Assembly (NCBI RefSeq): GCF_018390695.1
Contig: NZ_JAHBGF010000046.1
Location: 310,001 to 374,000, forward strand
DNA length: 64,000 nucleotides
DNA from: Ancylobacter sonchi
GTDB lineage: Bacteria > Pseudomonadota > Alphaproteobacteria > Rhizobiales > Xanthobacteraceae
Direction: 5' to 3'
Part shown: positions 36,725-44,767 of the stretch, in pieces
How positions within the stretch are numbered: position 1 is the stretch's first letter
Layout: each line of letters starts with the position of its first letter
The notes under the pieces: model-generated
The model's database searches: none
What the model was told of the DNA's origin: nothing
The model's input: only the letters and a program-made list of their open reading frames with translations
Program-made: the position numbers and the translations under genes

Positions 36725-36766
36725 GACGGGATTTCTTGGACGGGATTCCTTGGACGGGATTTCACG
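36725..36766. repeat. Three direct 14-bp repeats in the cupin/LysR divergent region
   Basis: GACGGGATTTCTTG, GACGGGATTCCTTG and GACGGGATTTCACG follow one another without gap at 36725-36738, 36739-36752 and 36753-36766. They lie 19-60 bases before the cupin start, where they could be regulator half-sites or slippage products. Confidence 0.85.
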
Positions 36767-36799
36767 TCCTGTTTATCACGCTGAATTTGGTGAACTAGT

Positions 36800-36810
36800 G
36801 ATTGTAAATC
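36800..36810. promoter_or_regulatory. Putative LysR binding site
   Basis: GATT-GTA-AATC is a small inverted repeat within TGATTGTAAATCGCA, 27 bases before the lysR-type start and 94 bases before the divergent cupin start. Its size fits a LysR box (paired half-sites, AT-rich centre). A further palindrome, ATTCATGAAT (36830-36839), overlaps the start codon. Binding is inference. Confidence 0.45.
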
Positions 36811-36837
36811 GCATGAAGCCATGTCCAAAATTCATGA

Positions 36838-37731
36838 ATGCAACGCGATGACCTTGTCGATCTGAATGCCTTTCTGGTGGTGGCGGAGCAGCGCAGTTTC
36901 ACGCGCGCCGCGGCCAAGCTCGGCACCTCGCAATCCGCCCTCAGCCACACGGTCCGGCGTCTGGAGGCCCGTCTGGGCGTCCGCCTGCTGACCCGTACCA
37001 CGCGCAGCGTCGCCGCCACCGAGGCGGGCGAGCGACTGCTCGGCACGCTGCGGCCGGCCTTCGACGAGATCGGCGCGCAACTGACCTCGCTCAGCGAATT
37101 GCGCGAGAAGCCGGCCGGCACGATCCGCATTACCACCGCCGAGCATGCCGCCATCACCGTGCTGTGGCCGGCGCTCAAGCGGCTATTGCCGGACTATCCC
37201 GACATCCATGTCGAACTGAGCATCGATTCCAGCCTGACCGACATCGTGGCGGAGCGCTTCGATGCCGGCGTCCGGCTGGGCGAGGCGCTCGCCAAGGACA
37301 TGATCGCCGTGCGCATCGGGCCGGATGTGCGGATGATCGTCGTCGGCGCGCCCGCCTATTTCGAGAAACGGCCGGTCCCTCTCGTGCCGCAGGACCTCGC
37401 GGCGCATTCCTGCATCAATCTGCGCATGCTCAGCTCGGGCGGGCTCTATCCCTGGGAGCTGGAGAAGGACGGGCGGGAAGTGCGGGTCCGCGTCGAGGGG
37501 CAACTCGCCTTCAACCATATGTACATGGTCACGCAGGCGGCGCTCGACGGCTTCGGCCTCGCCTTCGTCATGGAGGATCGGGTCAGCAGCTATCTGAAGG
37601 ACGGGCGACTGGTCCAGGTGCTGGAGGACTGGTGTCCGGCCTTCCCCGGCTATCACCTGTATTATCCGAGCCGGAGGCAGCCCTCCGCCGCCTTCTCGCT
37701 GCTGGTCGACGCGCTGCGCTATCGCGGCTAG
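36838..37731 (+). CDS. LysR family transcriptional regulator
   Basis: 297 residues. The N-terminal helix-turn-helix reads DLVDLNAFLVVAEQRSFTRAA with SQSALSHTVRRLE as recognition helix. The effector domain begins near 90 (GTIRITTAEHAAITVLWPAL). The sequence RFDAGVRLGEALAKDMIAV is typical of the PA2477/YafC-type group that controls nearby oxidoreductases. It faces the cupin gene, so it likely regulates the cupin-ADH-RibD-amine oxidase set and perhaps itself. The ligand is unknown. No good Shine-Dalgarno precedes ATG 36838, which lies within a 10-base palindrome. Confidence 0.93.
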   Translation: MQRDDLVDLNAFLVVAEQRSFTRAAAKLGTSQSALSHTVRRLEARLGVRLLTRTTRSVAATEAGERLLGTLRPAFDEIGAQLTSLSELREKPAGTIRITTAEHAAITVLWPALKRLLPDYPDIHVELSIDSSLTDIVAERFDAGVRLGEALAKDMIAVRIGPDVRMIVVGAPAYFEKRPVPLVPQDLAAHSCINLRMLSSGGLYPWELEKDGREVRVRVEGQLAFNHMYMVTQAALDGFGLAFVMEDRVSSYLKDGRLVQVLEDWCPAFPGYHLYYPSRRQPSAAFSLLVDALRYRG

Positions 37732-37796
37732 AGCACTTTCGAGCGAAGCGGGTACCGGTTCGCGTGAAAATTGCGAAAACCAAAAATCTAGAGTGC
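37728..37796. repeat. Dispersed palindromic repeat of the Hyphomicrobiales type
   Basis: The stretch begins CTAGAGCACTTTCGAGCGAAG, passes through GGGTACCGGTTCGCGTGAAA and ends AAATCTAGAGTGC. From memory, near-identical elements are scattered between genes in Bradyrhizobium, Xanthobacter and related genera. It contains a GCGAA/TTCGC hairpin around a KpnI-like GGTACC core. It overlaps the lysR stop codon. Its function is unknown; it may act as a transcript end. Confidence 0.6.
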
Positions 37797-37798
37797 CT

Positions 37799-38467
37799 TC
37801 AGGTCGACCGCCGCCGCAGCCAGCCGGCGACGTAGTAGCTCAGCACGCCATAGAGCCCGGCGACCGCGAGGGCGTGGACGAAGAAGCCGGCTGCGGAATC
37901 CTCGAAGTTCCACCAGTCTAGTGTCGTTTGCAGGGTGAGGCGGGCGCCGATGCCGAGCTCGAAGGAACTCCACACGCCATGCAGGGCGACGGCGGCGGCG
38001 AGCAGCCGGAGCCCCAGCGTGCGCGCCGCGTTGGGGTGTTCCAGGCCGAAGCCGGCGCGCGCGACCGCCATGAGCCGCGGCCAGCGCAGGCCGAGATGGA
38101 CCGCGACGACGATCAGCACCCAATAGGCGGCGAGCACGTGGATCTGCCGGCCGGTGTATCCGCCGCCGGGCATGATGCCGGCGAGCGTTTCGGAGATCGC
38201 AACGCTGGTGGCGAGAAGCGCCAGCATCGCCGTCGCCAGCAGGAGCAGCACGGCGAGATCGAGCCGGCCATGCGCCTGCCGGCGCGCCGCGACGAGCGGG
38301 CGGTAGCGGCGACGGTTGAAGACATTATGCGCGCCGACGAGGAGGAGCAGGGCGGTGCCGGCAAGCTCGTGGACCGCGTTGCCAAGCCACCAATAGGCCA
38401 AAGCGAGCAGCAGCAGGCCGCTGGCGAGGAGATCCAGAACCAGCCGGAACAGGAGGGCAGGGGTCAC
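37799..38467 (-). CDS. DUF4405-type cytochrome b561-like membrane protein
   Basis: 222 residues with about five or six membrane helices. GNAVHELAGTALLLLVGAHNVFNRRRY and IHVLAAYWVLIVVAVHLGLRW have the spaced His pattern of DUF4405 proteins, which resemble di-heme cytochrome b561 and may carry heme across the inner membrane. HGVWSSFELGIGARL adds another His. It directly follows a cytochrome P460-like gene (9 bases), suggesting a shared electron path between membrane and periplasm. This functional pairing is inference. Not recognisable as a formate dehydrogenase gamma subunit. Confidence 0.72.
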   Translation of the reverse strand: MTPALLFRLVLDLLASGLLLLALAYWWLGNAVHELAGTALLLLVGAHNVFNRRRYRPLVAARRQAHGRLDLAVLLLLATAMLALLATSVAISETLAGIMPGGGYTGRQIHVLAAYWVLIVVAVHLGLRWPRLMAVARAGFGLEHPNAARTLGLRLLAAAVALHGVWSSFELGIGARLTLQTTLDWWNFEDSAAGFFVHALAVAGLYGVLSYYVAGWLRRRST

Positions 38468-38476
38468 GCCGGCTTC

Positions 38477-38959
38477 TCAGTCGACCGGGGTGCCGTCGAA
38501 ATCGGGGATCCGGCTGGCGGTGAACAGATATTCCGAGCCGGACTGGCTCCGGTGGCAGGACTGGCAGCGGGCGGTGTTCTCGTTCATGTTGACGCCCCGG
38601 TCGGCCCAGAACCACTGGAACTGCCAGTCGCCGGTGCGGCGGCGTTCGTCATAGTCGGTGCCCCATCCCGACCCTTTCTGCATGACGAAGTAGCGGTAGA
38701 GCTGGCCGTCGCGGTAGTCGACCAGCACGAAATGCGTGCCCTCCGGCACTGGCTTGCCGTTCTTCACCGCGTCGAGCGCCGCCGGGGTTGTCATGATGTG
38801 CTCGGTCACATTGCCGCGTCGCACCGTAGTGTAGTGGACGAGCCGGTCGAGATCCTCGGGGAAGGTAACCCGCGTGGTTTCCGCGTGTACCTGCCAGCCC
38901 GCCAGCAGGACGAGGCCGGCGACGCCGGCCAGCGACAGGAATGAGGCCAGTCTGTTCAT
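38477..38959 (-). CDS. Cytochrome P460-like exported c-type heme protein
   Basis: 160 residues from ATG 38959; the frame continues upstream without family sequence. Signal peptide about 1-26 (SFLSLAGVAGLVLLAGWQVHA). The mature protein has VTFPEDLDRLVHYTTVRRGN, PEGTHFVLVDYRDGQLYRYFVM and the C-terminal heme-binding CQSCH (NTARCQSCHRSQ), the layout of the P460/cytochrome c'-beta family. P460 proteins oxidise hydroxylamine or bind NO in some bacteria. A Lys that crosslinks the heme in true P460 cannot be assigned here. It pairs with the DUF4405 membrane protein. NO handling is possible but unproven. Confidence 0.8.
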   Translation of the reverse strand: MNRLASFLSLAGVAGLVLLAGWQVHAETTRVTFPEDLDRLVHYTTVRRGNVTEHIMTTPAALDAVKNGKPVPEGTHFVLVDYRDGQLYRYFVMQKGSGWGTDYDERRRTGDWQFQWFWADRGVNMNENTARCQSCHRSQSGSEYLFTASRIPDFDGTPVD

Positions 38960-39082
38960 CGATAGGCTCCCGACAGGAGGGGTGTGCGGCAGGGCGGGAG
39001 CCCGCGCCACGGGAGGGTGCGTGACGGGAGCCCGGGCGGCGGCGAGGCTGCGCCCCGGACGGGCCCGGTGGGCGGACATCGG

Positions 39083-40174
39083 TCAGTCGAGGTGCTTCGC
39101 GGCAAGGAAGGCCGACACCTGGTCGGCGATCTCGACATTGTTGAGGTCCGAGAACGGGAAATGCGTGTTGCCGCGAATGCCGATCTCCGGCAGGTGGACC
39201 AGCGTCGCGTCGCCGCCGTGCCGGTTCACCGCGTCGCGCCAGAGCCGCGCCATGGCGAGCCGCGCGCGCCACGCATCCTGGGTCGGGATGTCGGTCGCGG
39301 TCTCCGGGATGTTGTCGCCATAGAAGATGACGATCGGGATGCGGGTGAGCGCCATGAACTGGTCCATCGGCACCGGCACGCCCTTCAGCGTGTCGAAGGC
39401 GTTGGGAATGTCGGCGGGCACCTCGCCCTCGGGGAAGACGAAGTTGCTGCCCGGCTCGAAGGCGACGATGGCCTTGACGTTGGCGTTCTTCACCGCAGTG
39501 GCCCAGCCGAGCCCGCCGCTATGCGAATGGGTGACCAGGATGGCCGGGCCGATGCGGTCGAACAGCGCGGAGACGGCGCTGGACATGACGCCGATGTCGA
39601 ACGGGCCGGTGTCGGGCGTCATCGCCCGGAAATACTGGTCGAGCGCCTGCGGGTCGCGGGAGAACTGCACGCCGTCGAAATAGTCCGGCCAGACGCCGAC
39701 GCGGAACTGGCCGAACCAGAACTGCTCGTCCGGCACCGGCTTGATGGTGGTCTCGACCGTGCTGCGTCCGGCATTGCCGCGCCGGGGCTGGTCGATCAGA
39801 TAGGTGGCGAAGTTCCGCCGCAGGAACAGGGTCTGGAAGCCTTCCCGGCCGTCCGGCGTGCTCTCCCAGGTCTTGGAGAACTGGCCGAAGCCGTGCCACA
39901 TGACGAGCGGGTATTTCCTCGGCTGGACCGGGATCTGGTAGAAGACATAGGCATGGTCGCCGTGGAAGCTCTGCCCGGCGGGGCCGATCGGCTTGCGCGG
40001 ATCGAAACGGCCGGGTGCCGTCGACACCGTGCCGCCGACCGTGAAGCTGCCCTGTTCCTGGATGACCAGCGGCTGCGGCTTGCCGGTGTCCTGCGCCCGG
40101 ACCTCCGCTGCCATCAGCAGGCTGGCGGGTGCCAGCGCCGCCGCGAGGATCGAGGTCCAGCCATTCATGCCCAT
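39083..40174 (-). CDS. Exported alpha/beta-fold esterase
   Basis: 363 residues. Signal peptide about 1-28 (ILAAALAPASLLMAAEVRA). MWHGFGQFSKTWESTPDGREG near 95-115 gives the oxyanion region and ILVTHSHSGGLGWATAV the nucleophile elbow with Ser in H-S-H-S-G, where a His replaces the usual Gly before the nucleophile neighbour. HLPEIGIRGNTHFPFSDLNN near the C terminus supplies the catalytic His. The family contains secreted esterases of unknown substrate. It is 124 bases before the P460-like gene on the same strand. Substrate not predictable. Confidence 0.82.
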   Translation of the reverse strand: MGMNGWTSILAAALAPASLLMAAEVRAQDTGKPQPLVIQEQGSFTVGGTVSTAPGRFDPRKPIGPAGQSFHGDHAYVFYQIPVQPRKYPLVMWHGFGQFSKTWESTPDGREGFQTLFLRRNFATYLIDQPRRGNAGRSTVETTIKPVPDEQFWFGQFRVGVWPDYFDGVQFSRDPQALDQYFRAMTPDTGPFDIGVMSSAVSALFDRIGPAILVTHSHSGGLGWATAVKNANVKAIVAFEPGSNFVFPEGEVPADIPNAFDTLKGVPVPMDQFMALTRIPIVIFYGDNIPETATDIPTQDAWRARLAMARLWRDAVNRHGGDATLVHLPEIGIRGNTHFPFSDLNNVEIADQVSAFLAAKHLD

Positions 40175-40294
40175 GCTTCCCGTTCGGTGAGTTCTCCTTA
40201 GGTTAGAACGGGGCGTCCACGCCGATTAGCCAAGCGGCGGAGATAGGGCCTATCGCTGGAATTAATGAATGGCCGGCGACGCCGTGCGGTCGGC

Positions 40295-41158
40295 TTATCG
40301 CGCGAATTTCCGCGCCCCGGCCACGCACAGGATGACCGCCACCGTCACCGCCAGCATTGCCGGGCTCACCTTCTCATGCAGCAGCGTCGCCGCCAGCGCG
40401 AGACCGAAGAAGGGCTGCAGCAGCTGCAGTTGGCCGACCGCCGCGATGCCGCCCTGCGCGAGGCCACGATACCAGAACACGAAGCCGATCAGCATGCTGA
40501 ACAGCGAGACATAGGCGAGGCCCATCCATGCCGGGGCGTCGATGCCGGCAAAGCTCGGCGGCATGTAGAAGACGGCCAGCACGATCATCACCGGCAGCGA
40601 CAGCACCAGCGTCCACGAGATCACCTGCCAGCCGCCGAGCGTGCGCGCGAGCCGGGCGCCCTCGGCATAGCCGAGACCGCACACGATGATCGCCGCCAGC
40701 ATCAGCGCATCCCCGGTCGGCGAGGCGGTGAGCCCCTGCGACAGCGCGAAGCCGGCCACCAGCGCGCTGCCGAGCAGAGAGAACAGCCAGAAGGCCGGCT
40801 TGGGCCGCTCGCCGCCGCGCAGCACGCCGAAGATCGCCGTCGCCAGCGGCAGGAGGCCGATGAAGACGATGGAATGCGCCGAGGTGACGTGCTGGAGCGC
40901 CAGCGCCGTCAGCAAGGGGAAGCCGAGCACGACGCCGAACGCCACCACCAGGAGCGAGGCGATGTCGCGGCGGGCCGGGCGCCGCTCGCGGCAGGCGAGC
41001 AGCAGGCACAGCGCCAGCAGGCCGGCGATGGCGGCGCGGGCGACGGTGAGGAACACCGGGTCGAACTGCATCACCGCCACCCGCGTGGCGGGGAGCGAGC
41101 CGCTGAAGATCACCACGCCGACGAGGCCGTTGAGCCATCCGGCCGTTGCACGTTCCAT
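40295..41158 (-). CDS. EamA/DMT-family exporter
   Basis: 287 residues from ATG 41158; the frame is open upstream only through a low-complexity stretch. Ten hydrophobic helices arranged as two EamA repeats, with VVIFSGSLPATRVAVMQFDPVFLTVARAAIA at the start (R-x-x-x-A motif) and APAWMGLAYVSLFSMLIGFVFWYRGLAQGG in the second repeat, typical of YdcZ/RhtA-like metabolite exporters. It faces a MocR-type regulator. MocR genes often adjoin a transporter they control, so this is a plausible target. Its ribosome site lies within a 7-base tandem repeat. Confidence 0.9.
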   Translation of the reverse strand: MERATAGWLNGLVGVVIFSGSLPATRVAVMQFDPVFLTVARAAIAGLLALCLLLACRERRPARRDIASLLVVAFGVVLGFPLLTALALQHVTSAHSIVFIGLLPLATAIFGVLRGGERPKPAFWLFSLLGSALVAGFALSQGLTASPTGDALMLAAIIVCGLGYAEGARLARTLGGWQVISWTLVLSLPVMIVLAVFYMPPSFAGIDAPAWMGLAYVSLFSMLIGFVFWYRGLAQGGIAAVGQLQLLQPFFGLALAATLLHEKVSPAMLAVTVAVILCVAGARKFAR

Positions 41159-41160
41159 GT

Positions 41161-41185
41161 CGCCCTTCGCCCTTCGCCCTTCGCC
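41161..41185. repeat. 7-bp tandem repeat at the exporter ribosome-binding site
   Basis: CGCCCTT is repeated three times plus CGCC (41161-41185). On the coding strand this gives AAGGGCG units directly before ATG 41158, so the repeats themselves supply the Shine-Dalgarno sequence, with AAGGG 4 and 11 bases from the start. Confidence 0.8.
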
Positions 41186-41260
41186 TCGGCGCTTTGCGCC
41201 GTCGCGCCGTTCTGCCGCGCGTGCCAACCCTATCGGCCCCGGCCTCTGGTGCTTCAAGCC

Positions 41261-41288
41261 ACAGTTCGATACGGTTCTGCCGAACTGT
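41261..41288. promoter_or_regulatory. Inverted repeat between exporter and MocR genes (putative operator)
   Basis: ACAGTTCG (41261-41268) and CGAACTGT (41281-41288) are perfect 8-bp inverted copies 12 bases apart. The second arm ends 22 bases before the MocR start. MocR proteins bind repeats in divergent promoters; this is the best candidate site. Confidence 0.65.
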
Positions 41289-41310
41289 TATGAAACGATG
41301 AGCCATACGG

Positions 41311-42726
41311 ATGAGTGCAGGTTCCAAGGTCGACGCGGTGATGGCGACGATCCGGCAGCGCATCGCCGGCCGCAGCCTGACGCCCGGCGCCAAGCTGCCC
41401 TCGATCCGCCGACTGGCCGCGAGCCTGAAGGTGTCGGCTTCCACCGTGGTGGCGGCCTATGAGCGGCTGGCGGCCGAGGGGGCTATCCATTCCCGGCCGG
41501 GTTCGGGTTTCTACGTCGCCAGCCAGGCCGAGCCGTTCGCGCTTTCCGAGCGCGGGCCGAAGCTCGACCGCGCCGTCGATCCGTTCTGGGTGTCGCGGCA
41601 GTCGCTGGAGGCCGGCGGCGGCGACCTCAAGCCGGGCTGCGGGTGGCTGCCGCCCTCATGGCTTCCCGAGGAGGGAATGCGGCGGACGCTCAGGACGCTG
41701 GCGCGTGCCGAGAGCGGCGTGCTGGCGGAATACGGCTCGCCGCTCGGCCTGCCGCCGCTGCGCCAGCTCATCGCGCGCCGCATGGGCGAGCGCGGCATCG
41801 AGGCCTCGCCGGACCAGATCGTGCTGACGGAATCGGGGACGCAGGCGATCGACCTCCTGTGCCGGTTCCTCATCGAGCCCGGCGACACCGTGCTGATCGA
41901 CGACCCCTGCTATTTCAATTTCCAGGCCCTGCTACGGGCGCACCGCGCCAAGGTGGTCGGCGTGCCCTATACGCCGTCCGGCCCCGACCTCGCGCGCTTC
42001 GGCCAGGCGCTCGCCGAGCATCGGCCGCGCCTCTACATCACCAATTCGGCGATCCATAACCCGACCGGGGCGGTGCTCTCCGCCGTGACCGCCCACAAGG
42101 TGCTGAAGCTTGCCGACCAGTTCGCGCTCACCATCGTTGAGGACGACATCTTCGCCGATTTCGAGCACACCCCGGCGCCGCGGCTGGCGGCGTTCGACGG
42201 GCTGGAGCGGGTGATCCATATCGGCAGCTTCTCCAAGACGCTGTCGGCCTCGGCGCGCTGCGGCTTCATCGCCGCGCGCCCGGCCTGGATCGAGGCGCTG
42301 ACCGACCTGAAGATCGCCACCACCTTCGGCGGCGGCCGGCTCACCGCCGAGCTGGTACTGGGCGTGCTCAGCGACGGCGGCTACCGCAAGCACATGGACG
42401 GGCTGCGCACCCGGCTGTCGCGCGCCCGGTTCGAGGTCGGCGCGCGGCTGAAGGCGATCGGCATCACCCCCTGGCTCGAGCCGGAAGCGGGCATGTTCCT
42501 ATGGTGCCGGCTGCCGGAGGGCATCGACGCGGCCGAGATCGCCCGGGCGGCGCTGGCCGAGCGGGTGGTGCTGGCGCCGGGCAACGCCTTCAGCGTGTCG
42601 CAATCCGCCGCCGGCTTCCTGCGGTTCAACGTGTCGCAGACGCTGGAGCCGGCGGTGTTCGAACTGCTGCGCCGGCTGCTGCGCCGGGACGGGCTCGCGC
42701 GGCGGAGCGAGGCGGCGGCCGTCTAG
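41311..42726 (+). CDS. MocR-type regulator (GntR helix-turn-helix fused to an aminotransferase fold)
   Basis: 471 residues. Residues about 1-75 are a GntR winged helix (GAKLPSIRRLAASLKVSASTVVAAYERLAAEG). A fold-type I PLP domain follows, with GLPPLRQLIARRMGERGI, IHNPTGAVLS and the PLP Lys309 in HIGSFSKTLSASARCG. MocR proteins use PLP as a sensor to control vitamin B6, amino-acid or polyamine genes rather than to transaminate. It is divergent from an EamA exporter, so amino-acid-type export may be its target. An intact Lys says PLP is bound. Effector unknown. Confidence 0.92.
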   Translation: MSAGSKVDAVMATIRQRIAGRSLTPGAKLPSIRRLAASLKVSASTVVAAYERLAAEGAIHSRPGSGFYVASQAEPFALSERGPKLDRAVDPFWVSRQSLEAGGGDLKPGCGWLPPSWLPEEGMRRTLRTLARAESGVLAEYGSPLGLPPLRQLIARRMGERGIEASPDQIVLTESGTQAIDLLCRFLIEPGDTVLIDDPCYFNFQALLRAHRAKVVGVPYTPSGPDLARFGQALAEHRPRLYITNSAIHNPTGAVLSAVTAHKVLKLADQFALTIVEDDIFADFEHTPAPRLAAFDGLERVIHIGSFSKTLSASARCGFIAARPAWIEALTDLKIATTFGGGRLTAELVLGVLSDGGYRKHMDGLRTRLSRARFEVGARLKAIGITPWLEPEAGMFLWCRLPEGIDAAEIARAALAERVVLAPGNAFSVSQSAAGFLRFNVSQTLEPAVFELLRRLLRRDGLARRSEAAAV

Positions 42727-42740
42727 GCCTTCCTGCCGGG

Positions 42741-43163
42741 CTAGGCCTTCTTGCCGGTCTTCTTGGCGAGGTTCAGCGCCACGGCGGCTTGGATGAGCGC
42801 GGTCAGCGCCGCCTCGTCGATCGCCTCGCCTTCATGAATGTCGATCGCCCGGCGGGTACTGCCCTCCAGGCTGGCATTGAACAGGCCCGCCGGGTCCGCC
42901 AGCGCCGCGCCGCGGGCGAAGGTCAGCTTCACCACGCTCTTATAGGTCTCGCCGGTGCAGAGGATGCCGGCGCGCGACCACACCGGCACCCCGCGCCACT
43001 TCCATTCCTCGACGATGTCGGAATCGGCGCCGCGGATGAGGTGGCGGATGCGGGCGAGCGTCTCGCCCCGCCAATCGCCCAGTTCCGCGATCCGCGCATC
43101 AATGCGCTGCGAAGGGGTGGGGGCGTCCGCGTCGTGCCCCGCGCCGTCGTGCTGTTCCGTCAT
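42741..43163 (-). CDS. DUF1801 family protein
   Basis: 140 residues. The family signature is WRGETLARIRHLIRGADSDIVEEWKWRGVPVWSRAGILCTGETYKSVVKLTF; such small alpha/beta proteins (YdhG/YdeI-like) have been tied to general stress, but their biochemistry is unknown. It ends with a short Lys-rich tail. The first 20 residues are acidic and probably disordered. It stands alone, reading toward the MocR gene with a 14-base gap between stop codons. Confidence 0.85.
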   Translation of the reverse strand: MTEQHDGAGHDADAPTPSQRIDARIAELGDWRGETLARIRHLIRGADSDIVEEWKWRGVPVWSRAGILCTGETYKSVVKLTFARGAALADPAGLFNASLEGSTRRAIDIHEGEAIDEAALTALIQAAVALNLAKKTGKKA

Positions 43164-43348
43164 GCTCGCCGCTCGCTCCTTCGGGTTCGGTCCCCCTTAG
43201 CTAGGGCCGGCGGCGCGCCTGTCCAGCGATGTCCTCGTGGATCTCCGGCGCGAAGCCACCACGCAGCTGTGGCCAGTGGCCCTTTGGGGGATTGCACGTG
43301 CTCGGCTTTCCGGGATCAGATGGCGGCTCTCTCAGGCTGGAGCGGCGC

Positions 43349-44671
43349 ATGGCCAATTACGCGAAGATCGGCGGTTTCATCGGCGCGTGCATTACCGGCA
43401 CGGCGCATTTCCTCGCCGACCTGCGCAAGGCGCCGGCGCTGGCCGAGGAGGCCGGCTATGGCGACCTGCCGAAGCTGCCCAAGCCGAAGCCCACGCTCAT
43501 TCCGATCATGAAGATCGCGCCGGCGGTCGGCTGGGGCGAGGGGCAGAAGCCGAAGCCGGCGCCGGGCCTGAAGGTCGGCGCCTTCACCACCGATCTCGAC
43601 CATCCGCGCTGGGTCTACGAACTGCCGAACGGCGACATCCTCGTCGCCGAGACCGCCGCGCCGCCGACGCCGGGCGGCATCTTCAGCCTGCGCTGGTGGG
43701 TGATGGGCTTCGTCATGGTGCGGGCCGGGGCGGGGGTGAAGAGCGCCAACCGCATTACCCTGCTGCGCGACGCCGATGGCGACGGCGTCGCCGAGATCAA
43801 GCTGCCCTTCCTGGAAAACCTCAACTCGCCCTTCGGCATGGCGCTGGTCGGCGACCAGCTCTATGTCGCCAATGCCGACGAGCTGGTGCGCTTCCCCTAT
43901 GTGCCCGGTGCCACCCGCATCGACGCGGCGCCGGTGAAGGTGTGCGACCTGCCGGCGGGCCGCAATCATCACTGGACCAAGAGCCTGGTGGCCAACAAAG
44001 CCGGCACCAAGCTCTATGTCGGCGTCGGCTCCAATTCCAACGTCGCCGAGTTCGGCATGCATGAGGAGGAGAACCGGGCCGCCATCCTCGAGGTCGACAT
44101 CGCGACCGGCGCGCTGCGTGTCTTCGCCGGCGGCCTGCGCAACCCGGTCGGCATGGACTGGAACCCGGTGACCGGGGAACTGTGGACCAGCGTCAACGAG
44201 CGCGACGAGATCGGCGACGACCTGGTGCCGGACTACATGACCTCGGTGAAGGACGGCGCCTTCTATGGCTGGCCCTATTGCTATTACGACAAGATCGTCG
44301 ACGACCGGGTGAAGCCGCAGCGGCCGGATCTGGTCGCCGCCTCGCTGAAGCCGGACTACGCGCTCGGCTCGCACACCGCCTCGCTCGGCCTCACCTTCGT
44401 CGACGACGAGCGCTTCGGCGCCCGCTTCAAGAACGGGGTGTTCATCGGCCAGCACGGCTCGTGGAACCGCAACCCGCCCTCCGGCTACCGGGTGATCTTC
44501 ATCCCGTTCAAGGACGGAGTGCCCGCCGGCCCGCCGGAGGAAATCCTCGGCGCCTTCCGGGTGGACGGCAAGGCGCTCGGCCGCCCGGTCGGGGTGATCG
44601 TCGACCAGCGCGGCGGGCTGCTGGTGGTCGACGATGTCGGCGACTGCATCTGGCGCGTGACGTCTATCTGA
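43349..44671 (+). CDS. Sorbosone dehydrogenase / PQQ-dependent sugar dehydrogenase family protein
   Basis: 440 residues from ATG 43349, which has GGAG upstream; the frame runs back to 43229. The six-bladed beta-propeller is shown by [27 protein letters not shown] (blade 1), [70 protein letters not shown] and [19 protein letters not shown]. Such enzymes oxidise a sugar aldehyde with PQQ in the periplasm, but I see no clear cleavable signal; the first 20 residues ([18 protein letters not shown]) could be one or an anchor. It reads alone. No PQQ synthesis genes are in the window. Confidence 0.86.
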   Translation: MANYAKIGGFIGACITGTAHFLADLRKAPALAEEAGYGDLPKLPKPKPTLIPIMKIAPAVGWGEGQKPKPAPGLKVGAFTTDLDHPRWVYELPNGDILVAETAAPPTPGGIFSLRWWVMGFVMVRAGAGVKSANRITLLRDADGDGVAEIKLPFLENLNSPFGMALVGDQLYVANADELVRFPYVPGATRIDAAPVKVCDLPAGRNHHWTKSLVANKAGTKLYVGVGSNSNVAEFGMHEEENRAAILEVDIATGALRVFAGGLRNPVGMDWNPVTGELWTSVNERDEIGDDLVPDYMTSVKDGAFYGWPYCYYDKIVDDRVKPQRPDLVAASLKPDYALGSHTASLGLTFVDDERFGARFKNGVFIGQHGSWNRNPPSGYRVIFIPFKDGVPAGPPEEILGAFRVDGKALGRPVGVIVDQRGGLLVVDDVGDCIWRVTSI

Positions 44672-44767
44672 CCAAGCTTCGGCCCGACCGGGGCAGCGCC
44701 TGACCGGGCCGCCATTCACACCATTTCCGATGCCGCGTTCCGCCCGGCGGCCGCCGGAGAGACGACC

